33,271 bases of DNA. Origin: JBBPYR01 sp038199755 (GTDB taxonomy: Bacteria; Chloroflexota; Ktedonobacteria; Ktedonobacterales; Ktedonobacteraceae). The stretch's first letter is position 1; every line of letters starts with the position of its first letter. The DNA lies in assembly GCA_038199755.1 (NCBI GenBank), contig JBBPYR010000001.1:1-33271 (forward strand), written 5' to 3'. The notes beneath the pieces were generated by a model. That model did no database searches and had not been told where the DNA came from. It saw only the letters and a program-made list of their open reading frames with translations. Below, in pieces: positions 1-7,567 of this stretch. The position numbers were made by a program, and so were the translations under genes.

Positions 1-1038
1 ACCGGATTTTGGGATGCTAGTAAGGAAAATTGTAAGAATCGCTTCGGCGATGCCTTCATTGAGACCTTCTATGCATTTCACACTGGCTTTAACCCGCCGG
101 ATAAGAAATGGGTGATGGACTATGAGACCCAGTTTCGCAAGGTTGATCCTGACTGGTACCTTGAGGAGGTCTTTATCAAGGGTGATGCAGATATGTCCAT
201 CCTTTCCACTCAAGTGCTCAGCGACTTTTACCATACGGGATTTTGCAATGCGGATCGCAACATGGCAATGCGTGCGCACGCACCCGAGCGCATTATCTCG
301 CTTGGTGCGGTTGACCCTCGCATGCCCAAGGCGGTGGAAGAGATTGAACGCCAGGTCACAGATTGTGGCGTCAGTGGTTTCAAATGGTATACCGCTGAGT
401 GGCGCGGCCAGTCGCGAGGATGGAGTGCCAATGATCCCACCGTCTTCCCTCTCTACGAGAAGTGCATTGAATTGGGCGTGAAGAATATGCACTTCCATAA
501 AGGCCCTGCCGTCGAGCCGCTCACACTGGCAAAGTTTGATGTTCGTGACATTGATGAGCCAGCTTGGCTCTACCCAGAACTGAATTTCATTATTGACCAT
601 GTTGGCTTGCCACGGCTCGAAGATTTCTGCTGGATCGCTACACGTTGCCCGAACGTGTATGGCTCTCTTGCTGTAGCACTTGCTTTTATCCATAACCGTC
701 CACGCTTCTTTGCCGAAATAATGGCGAACCTGCTCTTCTGGATCGGTCCTGACCGCATCGTCTATGGCACCGACTTCCCCATCTGGCATACGACCTGGCA
801 ACTCGATGATTTCATGGCCTTCCAGTTACCAGATGACCTTAAGCAGGAGTATGGTGTTGATCTCACCGACGAGGTCAAACAAAAGATCATTGGCAGCAAT
901 ATCGCCCGGCTCTATGGCATTGATATTGAAAGCAAGCTGAAGAAGTTTGAAAACGATGAGATTGCTCAGCGGAAGCGTGCATACGCTGACTCACATCCGG
1001 CTACAGACACCGGTGTAGCAGGGACGGCATCACGATGA
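1..1038 (+). CDS. Amidohydrolase family protein (5' end outside window)
   Basis: The reading frame is open from the first base of the window, so the gene begins upstream; the GTG at 112 and ATG at 115 are internal. It looks like an Amidohydro_2 (PF04909) metal-dependent hydrolase of the TIM-barrel superfamily. Visible motifs are HFHKG, DHVG and a C-terminal GTDFP, typical metal-ligand and catalytic-Asp positions of this family. The first His-x-His of the barrel would lie before the window. Its stop overlaps the next start by 4 nt (ATGA at 1035), indicating translational coupling. Amidohydrolases of this kind occur in propane/acetone monooxygenase operons, where their role is unclear; the substrate here is unknown. 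Family call is firm, pathway is inferred from neighbours. Confidence 0.88.
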   Translation, partial: TGFWDASKENCKNRFGDAFIETFYAFHTGFNPPDKKWVMDYETQFRKVDPDWYLEEVFIKGDADMSILSTQVLSDFYHTGFCNADRNMAMRAHAPERIISLGAVDPRMPKAVEEIERQVTDCGVSGFKWYTAEWRGQSRGWSANDPTVFPLYEKCIELGVKNMHFHKGPAVEPLTLAKFDVRDIDEPAWLYPELNFIIDHVGLPRLEDFCWIATRCPNVYGSLAVALAFIHNRPRFFAEIMANLLFWIGPDRIVYGTDFPIWHTTWQLDDFMAFQLPDDLKQEYGVDLTDEVKQKIIGSNIARLYGIDIESKLKKFENDEIAQRKRAYADSHPATDTGVAGTASR

Positions 1039-1334
1039 CAATTGATATTGATGCGGTTCGAGCCGCAGCGGGCTCAACGCGTGACCCTGAAATTCGCCGT
1101 TCTCTCTCCGAAATGGGTCTGCTTGATGAGGTGGAGGTGGTAGGGAGTGAGGTCAGGGTTCATTTCCACCTGACGAGTCCATTGTGTCCATCGAAATTCG
1201 CTACGAGCATTGGGCGGGAGATCAGGCGGCGCGTCGAAGCTATTCCTGAAGTCACTTCATGTGAAGTAGTGTTGCGAGATCATTTCTTGGGTCATAAGCT
1301 CCAGGAACTTATCAATGCCAGAGGTCGCCGATGA
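1035..1334 (+). CDS. DUF59/MIP18-family metal-sulfur cluster assembly-like protein
   Basis: A 99-residue protein with the compact alpha-beta fold pattern of DUF59 (PaaD/SufT/MIP18). It has a helix with the RDPEIR motif near residues 16-21, a hydrophobic strand, then SPLCPSK around residues 48-54 with the single conserved Cys, and a long amphipathic helix. Members of this family help mature iron-sulfur or metal-dependent enzymes. In this operon it plausibly serves an oxygenase encoded upstream of the window. It overlaps both neighbours by 4 nt. The length is normal for a stand-alone DUF59 protein. The family assignment comes from motif and fold pattern only; the client enzyme is inference. Confidence 0.82.
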   Translation: MTIDIDAVRAAAGSTRDPEIRRSLSEMGLLDEVEVVGSEVRVHFHLTSPLCPSKFATSIGREIRRRVEAIPEVTSCEVVLRDHFLGHKLQELINARGRR

Positions 1335-2179
1335 ATGTGACACGTGTACTCGATGGCCGACGGGAGGGCGAGCTTCTCGCCTTCCCATCGGTTCGCCGCA
1401 TGGCTGATATCCTCTCGCAGCGCTGTCGAGAGCAATCATGGGTGCGCACCTCTGTCGCGAGTTTGGAGCGTTTCCGCACCATGACAGGCCATATCGATCT
1501 CGAAGCATTACGCGAACAAGCACTGACGGAGCCTGCAGTAGCTGAGCAAGCTCTCGCATCCTTCGCCTCTGCCCTGGCGAGATACACTGAAAGTCAGGTC
1601 TCCGCGCTCACCATGGGCGCGAAGCTCTGGTTTCGTTTGAATGGAGTGGCTGTGCCCTGGCGACCGCTCGGCGGCATTCTCTCGCCTCTCTCTTTGGGCG
1701 CAGCTGACCAGCAAGGGACAGATCGTTTGGTGCTGTTAGCTCTCGTTGGTAGCGGCCTACGGGTTGCAGAGATAATGCGCCTGCGCATGGGAGATGTAGG
1801 CTCCTTAGATAGCGAAGGTCGCCTCGTTCCAGACGTTTATGCAGATCCCCTGGCAGTGCAGTATACGCCACATCTGGGAAAACAGGTTGAGCGTATTACC
1901 TTCTTTACCTATCAGGCTAGGCAGGCACTGCTCGAACAATTCAAGGCGCATGCACAACCGATTGATTTCAATGCTCCACTCATCGGTCAGGGTGATGGCT
2001 CACGTCCGACCAACGCCAGAGTGGCACAGGCCAGACGAAGAAGTAAGGCACTGATTCGCGCTGGCAGTGATGTCAATGTAGAATTGTGTCGTGCGACAGG
2101 CAACTTCTTCCGCGAGTGGGGTCTACCCGGTTCACGTTTTGTCGGGCCAGAAGAACTAAACGTTGAGGAGTACATATGA
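1331..2179 (+). CDS. Tyrosine-recombinase-like protein lacking full catalytic set
   Basis: A 282-residue protein. Residues ~65-115 look like the helical core-binding region of site-specific recombinases. Residues ~130-160 match the catalytic-Arg box (VGSGLRVAEIMRLRMGDV), with R144 at the Arg-I position. A beta-rich stretch and the helix TYQARQALLEQF follow, as in integrases. The expected C-terminal HxxR and nucleophilic Tyr are not recognisable: the corresponding region reads ELCRATGNFF and the protein ends soon after, at EEYI. It is tightly embedded in a metabolic operon (4-nt overlaps on both sides), with GAGG a few bases before the next start, so it does not look like a mobile-element gene. 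The fold is inferred by eye; function unknown. Confidence 0.72.
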   Translation: MNVTRVLDGRREGELLAFPSVRRMADILSQRCREQSWVRTSVASLERFRTMTGHIDLEALREQALTEPAVAEQALASFASALARYTESQVSALTMGAKLWFRLNGVAVPWRPLGGILSPLSLGAADQQGTDRLVLLALVGSGLRVAEIMRLRMGDVGSLDSEGRLVPDVYADPLAVQYTPHLGKQVERITFFTYQARQALLEQFKAHAQPIDFNAPLIGQGDGSRPTNARVAQARRRSKALIRAGSDVNVELCRATGNFFREWGLPGSRFVGPEELNVEEYI

Positions 2180-3204
2180 AAGCAGTCCGTTTACATAAAT
2201 ATGAAGTACCGCCGGTGGTCGACGAGGTTGCCGAGCCGAAGATCACTGGCCCATTCGATGTCATCGTACGTATTGGGGGGGCAGGGCTGTGTCGCACCGA
2301 CCTGCACATTATTGAGGGGCAATGGGCAGACAGGTCGGGTGTAACGCTGCCCTATACGCTGGGACACGAGAACTCAGGCTGGGTACAGGAGGTGGGATCA
2401 GCAGTCAGCAATGTAGCGGTTGGTGATACCGTCATCGTTCATCCACTTGTGACCTGTGGACTCTGTCGTGCCTGTCGTGCAGGCGATGACGTGCATTGCA
2501 TCAACTCGGCCTTCCCGGGCGTCTCGGTTGATGGCGGGATGGCAAACTTCTTGAAGACAAGCGCACGCTCTGTCGTCAAGCTAGATCCGAGCCTGGCACC
2601 GAAAGATATTGCCGCGTTGGCTGATGCTGGTTTGACGGCTTACCATGCCGTCAAAAAGGCAGCGGCTCTCCTCTATCCTGGGACAAAAGTTGCCGTGATC
2701 GGTGCTGGTGGCCTAGGTCACATCGGAATCCAATGTCTAAAGGCACTGACTCCTGCGGAAATTATTGTCGTGGATCGCTCTCCCGAAGCTCTCGCGTTGA
2801 CGAAGAATTGGGGGGCGGATCATACCGTGCTAGCGGATGGTAGCCATGTGGCGAAGGTCAAAGAGATCACCGATGGGCATGGGGCCGAGGTCGTCATTGA
2901 CTTTGTCGGGGAGCGTGGGGCACAGCAGGATGCGTTTAGCATGTTACGACGTGCGGGCAGCGACTTTATCGTCGGCTACGGCGGCAATCTCAATGTGCCC
3001 ACCATCGACATTATCTCGACTGAAATCAACTTTATTGGTAATCTGGTTGGCTCATATAATGATCTAGTCGAGTTGATGACGTTGACTGCTCAAGGGAAAG
3101 TGAGCTTGCATACCGCGATCTATCCGCTCGATGCGGCCCTTGATGCGATCCATGACCTGGACAGTGGCAAGTTGCATGGTCGTGGCATTCTTATTCCTGC
3201 ATGA
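2176..3204 (+). CDS. Zinc-dependent alcohol dehydrogenase (MDR family)
   Basis: A full-length 342-residue medium-chain dehydrogenase. Catalytic-zinc ligands appear as GLCRTDLH (C39, H44) and GHE (H64-E65). The structural-zinc lobe has four cysteines, C94, C97, C100 and C108. The Rossmann motif GAGGLGHIG starts near residue 176 and is followed by VVD at the strand-2 end, which favours NAD+. It oxidises an alcohol to a carbonyl; in propane/alkane oxidation operons the equivalent enzyme takes 2-propanol to acetone, which is a context-based guess here. GAGGAG lies just before the ATG, which overlaps the previous stop by 4 nt. An intrinsic terminator follows 26 bp after the stop, so this is the last gene of the operon. 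Confidence 0.92.
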   Translation: MKAVRLHKYEVPPVVDEVAEPKITGPFDVIVRIGGAGLCRTDLHIIEGQWADRSGVTLPYTLGHENSGWVQEVGSAVSNVAVGDTVIVHPLVTCGLCRACRAGDDVHCINSAFPGVSVDGGMANFLKTSARSVVKLDPSLAPKDIAALADAGLTAYHAVKKAAALLYPGTKVAVIGAGGLGHIGIQCLKALTPAEIIVVDRSPEALALTKNWGADHTVLADGSHVAKVKEITDGHGAEVVIDFVGERGAQQDAFSMLRRAGSDFIVGYGGNLNVPTIDIISTEINFIGNLVGSYNDLVELMTLTAQGKVSLHTAIYPLDAALDAIHDLDSGKLHGRGILIPA

Positions 3205-3230
3205 TGCTCTTAGTACTAAGAGGAACGAGC

Positions 3231-3275
3231 AACGCGGGCAATGGCTGAAAGCCATTGCCCGCGTTCTAGTTTTTT
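3231..3275 (+). terminator. Strong intrinsic terminator of the ADH operon
   Basis: A perfect 16-bp inverted repeat (arms 3231-3246 and 3250-3265) encloses a 3-nt GAA loop. CTAG and then six T follow on the plus strand. It sits 26 bp after the alcohol dehydrogenase stop and closes the amidohydrolase-to-dehydrogenase operon. Confidence 0.93.
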
Positions 3276-3334
3276 ACCCAGAGGATAGAGCAGATGCTTC
3301 TCACACAGCTTGTAGAGTAGGGGGTCAGTGCGAG

Positions 3335-3577
3335 ATGAAGTATGTGCTTGGCTTGACGCTGCCACCAGAGGAATTTGACTTTCTACTGCTACATGCGATG
3401 AATCTTACCTTAGAAATCGCCCTTCTCTTTGGCTCCATTTCTGCCGGAAATGCAATGGCGGGAGGTGTTGGTATCGCACTGGTTGATGGTATCTATACCT
3501 TGAATGAAGTATTGGGGCGACCAGTTGTGCGTATGTCAGCAGGACTCGTTGGAGTAATCCTTTCAGGCATCTCCTGA
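3335..3577 (+). CDS. Small hypothetical protein, possibly membrane-associated
   Basis: An 80-residue ORF starting at ATG 3335, with AGGGGG about 10 nt upstream as a possible ribosome binding site. The frame extends further upstream, but that part runs through the terminator, so the internal start is preferred. The product has hydrophobic stretches around residues 20-50 (LEIALLFGSISAGNAMAGG) and at the C-terminus (MSAGLVGVILSGIS). I recognise no family. It could be a small membrane protein or a chance frame; nothing nearby supports a function. Confidence 0.3.
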   Translation: MKYVLGLTLPPEEFDFLLLHAMNLTLEIALLFGSISAGNAMAGGVGIALVDGIYTLNEVLGRPVVRMSAGLVGVILSGIS

Positions 3578-3770
3578 ATATATTTGCTTCTATCCATCTC
3601 TTTGCGCTCGTGGCTGGTAAATAGCCATCAATACTGTAGAAGTGAGAAACTATCACCATATGTCCTTTACAGCACTGGCCATAAACATTGCTACATTATT
3701 GAGGGACGCGGAGCCGACTGCTTCCTGCGTCTGAATAGCTCAATTCAGCACTCTAGACAAAATAGAACCC

Positions 3771-4757
3771 ATGCCATACAATGGCAAAATGAAGAGAGCT
3801 GATCATACACGCAACCTTGTTGTACCTGAGCGAGTTCGGCTGCGGGCCGAGAAATCAGGCCCTCAGACAAGACAATGGCTCAAAGACCTCCCTGATCTTC
3901 TTGCCGAACTTGAGCAAGAATGGGAGCTGAGCATTGGCCAACCGCTCTCTGGAGGATCTTCGGCATACGTAGCACCAGTCAAAGCTGCGAGCGGAAATGC
4001 GGTCATAAAGATAGCTATGCCGAGCCAGTACGGACCTTACGGCTTTGAGCAAGAGATAGACACGCTTCTTCGTGCGAATGGCCGCGGCTACGTTCGCGTG
4101 TTCAAGTTTGACTACGAGCGCCGCGCTTTGCTTCTCGAGCAGCTCGGACTCTCCATGCAAGAGAGGAAATTGGAACCGAGGCAGGCAATAAAATTGCTGT
4201 GCAAGACACTGAAACAAGCATGGCTCCTCCCACCGAGTGCGGATCAAACGATGAATGCCTTGGAGTACAAAGCGCAGACCTTGGCTCAGCTCATAAGCGA
4301 GCTCTGGGACAAACTTGAACGGCCATGCTCTGCGAAAATTGTCTCTCAGGCCTTGGAGTTTGCGCGTCTGCGTATGGATGCTTTTGATCCCAAACGATGC
4401 GTCGTCGTCCATGGAGACCCCCATCCAGCGAACGCGCTTCTGGTACTTGCCCCACGTGCTGGAGCTGAGTCGGGCTCTGTCTTTGTTGATCCAGAGGGCT
4501 TCCTCTGCGAGCCAGAATATGATCTTGGGGTGGTCATGCGTGGCTGGAATGAGGAGCTGCTTGCAGCAGACGATCCTCTTGCTCTCGCCCACGAATACTG
4601 CCAGCTCCTCGCCAAGGAAACTGGCCTGGATGAAGCCATCATTTGGGAATGGGGCTTTATTGAGCGCGTATCAAGTGGTTTGTATATTTGCGCCTACGGC
4701 TCAAGCGAGCACGGCCAGCTCTTTTTCAACACAGCACAACGCTTGCTGGATAAATAG
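3771..4757 (+). CDS. Aminoglycoside/hydroxyurea-type phosphotransferase (APH family)
   Basis: A 328-residue kinase-fold protein resembling the APH(6)/hydroxyurea antibiotic kinases (APH_6_hur). It has a nucleotide-loop region LSGGSSAYVAPVKA with a lysine (AVIKIA) about 20 residues later. The Brenner motif VVHGDPHPANALL carries the catalytic Asp and Asn, FVDPEGF takes the DFG-like metal-binding position, and a DLGVVMRGW segment is typical of this subfamily. Such enzymes phosphorylate aminoglycosides such as streptomycin, or hydroxyurea, in the cytoplasm. The true substrate is not determinable here and could be a sugar or another small molecule. The start at 3771 has no clear ribosome site; an in-frame ATG at 3789 is an alternative. 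It appears to be a single-gene unit separated from both neighbours. Confidence 0.85.
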   Translation: MPYNGKMKRADHTRNLVVPERVRLRAEKSGPQTRQWLKDLPDLLAELEQEWELSIGQPLSGGSSAYVAPVKAASGNAVIKIAMPSQYGPYGFEQEIDTLLRANGRGYVRVFKFDYERRALLLEQLGLSMQERKLEPRQAIKLLCKTLKQAWLLPPSADQTMNALEYKAQTLAQLISELWDKLERPCSAKIVSQALEFARLRMDAFDPKRCVVVHGDPHPANALLVLAPRAGAESGSVFVDPEGFLCEPEYDLGVVMRGWNEELLAADDPLALAHEYCQLLAKETGLDEAIIWEWGFIERVSSGLYICAYGSSEHGQLFFNTAQRLLDK

Positions 4758-4939
4758 CTCCTCAGCCCGATGAGGATTGAAGCGATGGCCTGCGTAGCGG
4801 TAGAACGACGATCACCTCAGTCTCAATGGCTTGCTGTGTTGGTTTGAGTATTGGGGTACACTTCGGGTACAGAAAAGAAGAGTTAAAATGGCTCAATCTT
4901 TCTGGCTACCGCTGTAGGGTCTGATGGAGAGAGTGTGTC

Positions 4940-5045
4940 TCGCTTGTTTCTTTGCGTCTTTCCTCGTTCTCCTGACGCGCATATTGCCCTCTCATTGTTC
5001 TCCATAGTACCACGATGTTTGTCAATAATTTTCCGTGTTGTCGTA
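4940..5045 (+). repeat. Diverged ~105-bp direct repeat, copy A
   Basis: Begins TCGCTTGTTT and ends TTTTCCGTGTTGTCGTA. It aligns over its length with 5468-5572 at roughly three-quarters identity by eye; the last ~20 bases are nearly identical. The flanks of the two copies are unrelated, so the repeat unit has definable edges. Confidence 0.7.
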
Positions 5046-5116
5046 AGCGGAGAGTCTGTTGAGCATAAAGCGAACAGCAGCAAACTGCCCTTTGACGAAC
5101 TTGATTGAGGGTAGTG

Positions 5117-5462
5117 AATCCCCCTTTCGGCACCCCCTCTTTCACCCATTTTTTCAGCAAAATCTCGATCACCGTCAATACTCGTTTGAGCGTGCTGACG
5201 GTGCTTCTTTCCTCGCATCGTGCGTGAGGTGCCATTTCTGCGCCGTTCAGAATCGTTCATCATTGTTCAGATTGATGAAAGCGATAAACTGCAATGTAAC
5301 TGTCAAAACGAATGGCCCCAATGCTCTTGACAAGCGGAAAGAACGACACAGAGAACTGTACGTGTTGCTGTACGCGAGTTCGCTCCTTTGAGGATACGTG
5401 TTCCCGAGCAGTCTCGATTATAGAAAGGGAATAGGGGTAAAAATAGGGCCGAAAGGGGGATT
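5117..5462. repeat. 14-bp perfect inverted repeat bracketing ~345 bp
   Basis: AATCCCCCTTTCGG at 5117-5130 is exactly matched as its reverse complement at 5449-5462. The enclosed sequence has no gene. The arms could be ends of a small decayed mobile element, but no target duplication was identified. Confidence 0.45.
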
Positions 5463-5467
5463 GTGCA

Positions 5468-5572
5468 TCGCTTGTTTTTCTCCGTCTTTTGCGTCCTCCT
5501 AACGCTCACGGCGTCCTCTTATTGTTCTCCCCAGTACGCTGGTGTACGTCAACAATTTTCCGTGTTGTCGTA
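5468..5572 (+). repeat. Diverged ~105-bp direct repeat, copy B
   Basis: Same orientation as copy A, 528 bp downstream, sharing its start (TCGCTTGTTT), a central ATTGTTCTCC block and its end (TTTTCCGTGTTGTCGTA). It ends about 100 bp before the stop codon of the convergent cargo gene on the minus strand. Confidence 0.7.
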
Positions 5573-5673
5573 CGATTTGTCGTGAGGGATATTCGAAAAG
5601 TAAATCGTCCCAGATGTGGTAGACTGAACCAAGAAATCCGTGCATAAAGACTATGGATAACCTTATGGTGCAT

Positions 5674-7272
5674 CTATTTGGTTCGCCGCTTATTGAAAAA
5701 GGCCTCTTGTCTGGCATTGAAGTCCTCTTGGTATGCGTCAAATAGCTCTTGGCCAGTTGTTGGGGTTGGCTTGTGCGTCCGATAGGCCTCCACTAGTTCG
5801 GCAGCTGAAATAGATTTATCCTTTCTCCTCGCGACCACTTGTGCGGCCTGCACCGCCTCATATTCGGCCTTCGTTTTATAAAGGATTTGATTGTTGCTAA
5901 CCCCTGCATCTTTCTGACGGGTGTATGGATATGGTGCTGCGATAGGATTCTTTTCCGTCTTCGTGTGATATTCTGGACTGTGCCACACCTGATCTGGTGT
6001 CGTACGTTTCGGTCCATCCGCAGTGATCTCCTTAGCCTCCAAAAAAAGTTGGCAATCCGGGCAAAAGCCCTGACTTGCCCCAACTTTTTGTAAATTGGGA
6101 TACTTAATATACAAAGTCGTTTCCACATGAAACCCTGCACCAAGTGTTTTATGAATATGTGCTTCCTCTATGCCGAATTTTTCCGCGACTAACTTTAATT
6201 CCGGATTGTTCGGAGACAACTGCGTGGCTAGAACTAATGTACCATTTGGTAGTTCTCCGACTCCTGTCGTACTTGCATTGAGGCTTCCCTTTCCCGCTTT
6301 GTGGATAGCAGTGGCTCTCTCGGCCAGCGTAGCTTCCGGGTTGTCGATTACTGCCATGATATCTTCAGCTATTTCTGGTTCTTCTTCTTCAGCTGGTTCT
6401 GGGAGGTTACTACCCTTGCGTGTTCTCTTTTTCCCTTTTGTCTTTCTTCCTTTTGGCTTCACTCGTTCTACTTCCTCATCTTCCTCATCTTCCTCATCTG
6501 ATTTTATTTTCTTGGTTCCGCTCTCCTCGCCACGTTTTTCCTTACGTGTTCTCTTTTTCCCTTGTTTCTTTCTTCCTTTTGGCCTCACTCGTTCTTCTTC
6601 TTCCTCCTCCTCTTCTTCTTCTTCCTCTTCTTCAGCTAATTTTATTTTCTTGTTTCCCTTCCCTTTTACCCTTTGAATCACATTACCTACTGAAGCAGAA
6701 ACAGTACTTTCCGACATCACATCAGTTGAAACAAGATTCTGACTTTCACCAGAACTGGCAACCTTCTTTCCGATATTATCCGCTTCCCTTTCCAATTCCT
6801 GATCGTCATTGACTGCCATTCCCTTGGCCTGCATCATCGGCTTCACTCGTCCCTGCTTCTGCTGCACCACGTGCCACGCTTCATGTGGCAGATGTTGTTT
6901 TTGCTCAGGGCCTACATGGATGTTTGTACCTTGTGTGTACGCTAGAGCATGCAGCGCGGCGGGTCTGGAGGAATTGTAGTGGACTTTCACATCACCCAGG
7001 GACATGCCGGAGAGATTCTCAATCCTGGCTTTCAGACTATCAGGCAGACCCGTGTGGTTTTCTCTGCGAGGAGGGAAAATAGGGATGTGAGCAAGAGAAT
7101 AGCTTAAATGGGAGCCATGCTGAGGCTGCGCTTGCGAATCTGAAGAGACTTGTTCAGAGGTAGGGACCGGTGTAGGTGCAAAGGACCGTGAGGGCCGAAG
7201 ATGGCGTGAAGTCGGAGCCCCGCGCGTCGAGCTTGTATTGCTCTTGCGCTGGACTTGCTCGAAGGTACTCAT
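5674..7272 (-). CDS. DUF4157 eCIS cargo with putative deaminase toxin domain
   Basis: A 532-residue modular protein. Residues 1-70 are a polar leader. Residues ~73-170 are the DUF4157 (eCIS core) module with HEAWH (H130, E131, H134) and EREAD (E163), like a gluzincin site; this domain marks proteins loaded into or associated with contractile injection systems. Residues ~205-300 form an extreme charge linker: a run of Glu, basic blocks such as KGKKRTRK twice, and more acid. Residues ~305-532 are a separate domain with FHVET (H382, E384) followed 20 residues later by GFCPDC (C404, C407), the His-x-Glu plus Cys-x-x-Cys zinc pattern of the nucleotide/nucleic-acid deaminase superfamily. AAGGAGG precedes the ATG. 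No immunity-like gene is adjacent. DUF4157 is firm; deaminase is a motif-based inference. Confidence 0.87.
   Translation of the reverse strand: MSTFEQVQRKSNTSSTRGAPTSRHLRPSRSFAPTPVPTSEQVSSDSQAQPQHGSHLSYSLAHIPIFPPRRENHTGLPDSLKARIENLSGMSLGDVKVHYNSSRPAALHALAYTQGTNIHVGPEQKQHLPHEAWHVVQQKQGRVKPMMQAKGMAVNDDQELEREADNIGKKVASSGESQNLVSTDVMSESTVSASVGNVIQRVKGKGNKKIKLAEEEEEEEEEEEEEERVRPKGRKKQGKKRTRKEKRGEESGTKKIKSDEEDEEDEEVERVKPKGRKTKGKKRTRKGSNLPEPAEEEEPEIAEDIMAVIDNPEATLAERATAIHKAGKGSLNASTTGVGELPNGTLVLATQLSPNNPELKLVAEKFGIEEAHIHKTLGAGFHVETTLYIKYPNLQKVGASQGFCPDCQLFLEAKEITADGPKRTTPDQVWHSPEYHTKTEKNPIAAPYPYTRQKDAGVSNNQILYKTKAEYEAVQAAQVVARRKDKSISAAELVEAYRTHKPTPTTGQELFDAYQEDFNARQEAFFNKRRTK
6419..6593 (-). repeat. 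Pair of 49-bp direct repeats encoding basic blocks of the cargo linker
   Basis: Near-identical copies at 6419-6467 and 6545-6593, 126 bp apart. Each encodes a stretch like RPKGRKKQGKKRTRK and is followed in the protein by acidic sequence. They indicate internal duplication of an acidic-plus-basic linker unit. Confidence 0.8.
6594..6633 (-). repeat. GAA/GAG triplet microsatellite encoding poly-Glu
   Basis: A 40-bp pyrimidine-only tract on the plus strand (CTT/CTC triplets) encodes a run of about 14 glutamates in the cargo protein. Triplet tracts like this can change length by slippage while staying in frame. Confidence 0.85.
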
Positions 7273-7277
7273 CTCTT

Positions 7278-7284
7278 CCTCCTT
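7278..7284 (-). promoter_or_regulatory. Ribosome binding site of the deaminase-type cargo gene
   Basis: AAGGAGG on the minus strand lies about 5 nt before the ATG at 7272. This strong Shine-Dalgarno match fixes the start. Confidence 0.8.
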
Positions 7285-7486
7285 GCACAGATATCACAGC
7301 ACTTCCCTTGGAGACGGAAAGCTATACAGCAATGAATGCCACCATAGAAACTATACCTTATTTACCACTGATTTTCCAGTGACCTCATCCGGCGTTCACG
7401 ATTTGGCGGTGAGTGTGATTGTGTAGGTAAGGTGTGTTGAGAGAGAATGCTGGTTGTTTCACGAAAAGCTAGAAAAGAGAGTTCAT

Positions 7487-7500
7487 AAAGTATATACTTT
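7487..7500. promoter_or_regulatory. 14-bp palindrome between the divergent cargo genes
   Basis: AAAGTATATACTTT is a perfect palindrome about 68 bp upstream of the plus-strand cargo start at 7568, within the 295-bp divergent intergenic region (7273-7567). It could be an operator or an AT-rich promoter core. No other copy was noticed. Confidence 0.35.
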
Positions 7501-7567
7501 GCGCAGGTGCTATTCTCAAGCGTCGTTTTCATGCTGGCAGTAGACTGAGAAGAGAAGGAAGGATAGT

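Larger units (their letters stand above)
4758..5673. other. Long intergenic region with diverged repeats, no gene supported
   Basis: About 0.9 kb without a convincing gene. Frames open here on either strand have low-complexity, charged translations and no recognisable domain. The stretch holds two diverged direct repeats (4940-5045 and 5468-5572) and a 14-bp inverted repeat (5117-5130 and 5449-5462). It may be the remains of small non-autonomous mobile sequences or a repeated regulatory element. No promoter or RNA gene could be assigned with confidence. Confidence 0.6.

Noticed and set aside
3855..4592. 245-codon minus-strand frame inside the phosphotransferase gene
   Set aside because: The plus-strand frame carries clear kinase motifs; the antisense product has no recognisable features.
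4760..4775. CCTCA...TGAGG hairpin after the phosphotransferase gene as a terminator
   Set aside because: The 5-bp stem is short and no T run follows.
4883..5741. Several overlapping 60-126-codon frames in the intergenic repeats
   Set aside because: Similar peptides arise only because the DNA repeat is duplicated; no good starts, domains or consistent coding frame.
6170..6676. Ser-rich plus-strand frame opposite the cargo linker
   Set aside because: It is the reverse reading of the Glu/Lys codon repeats, hence a low-complexity artefact.
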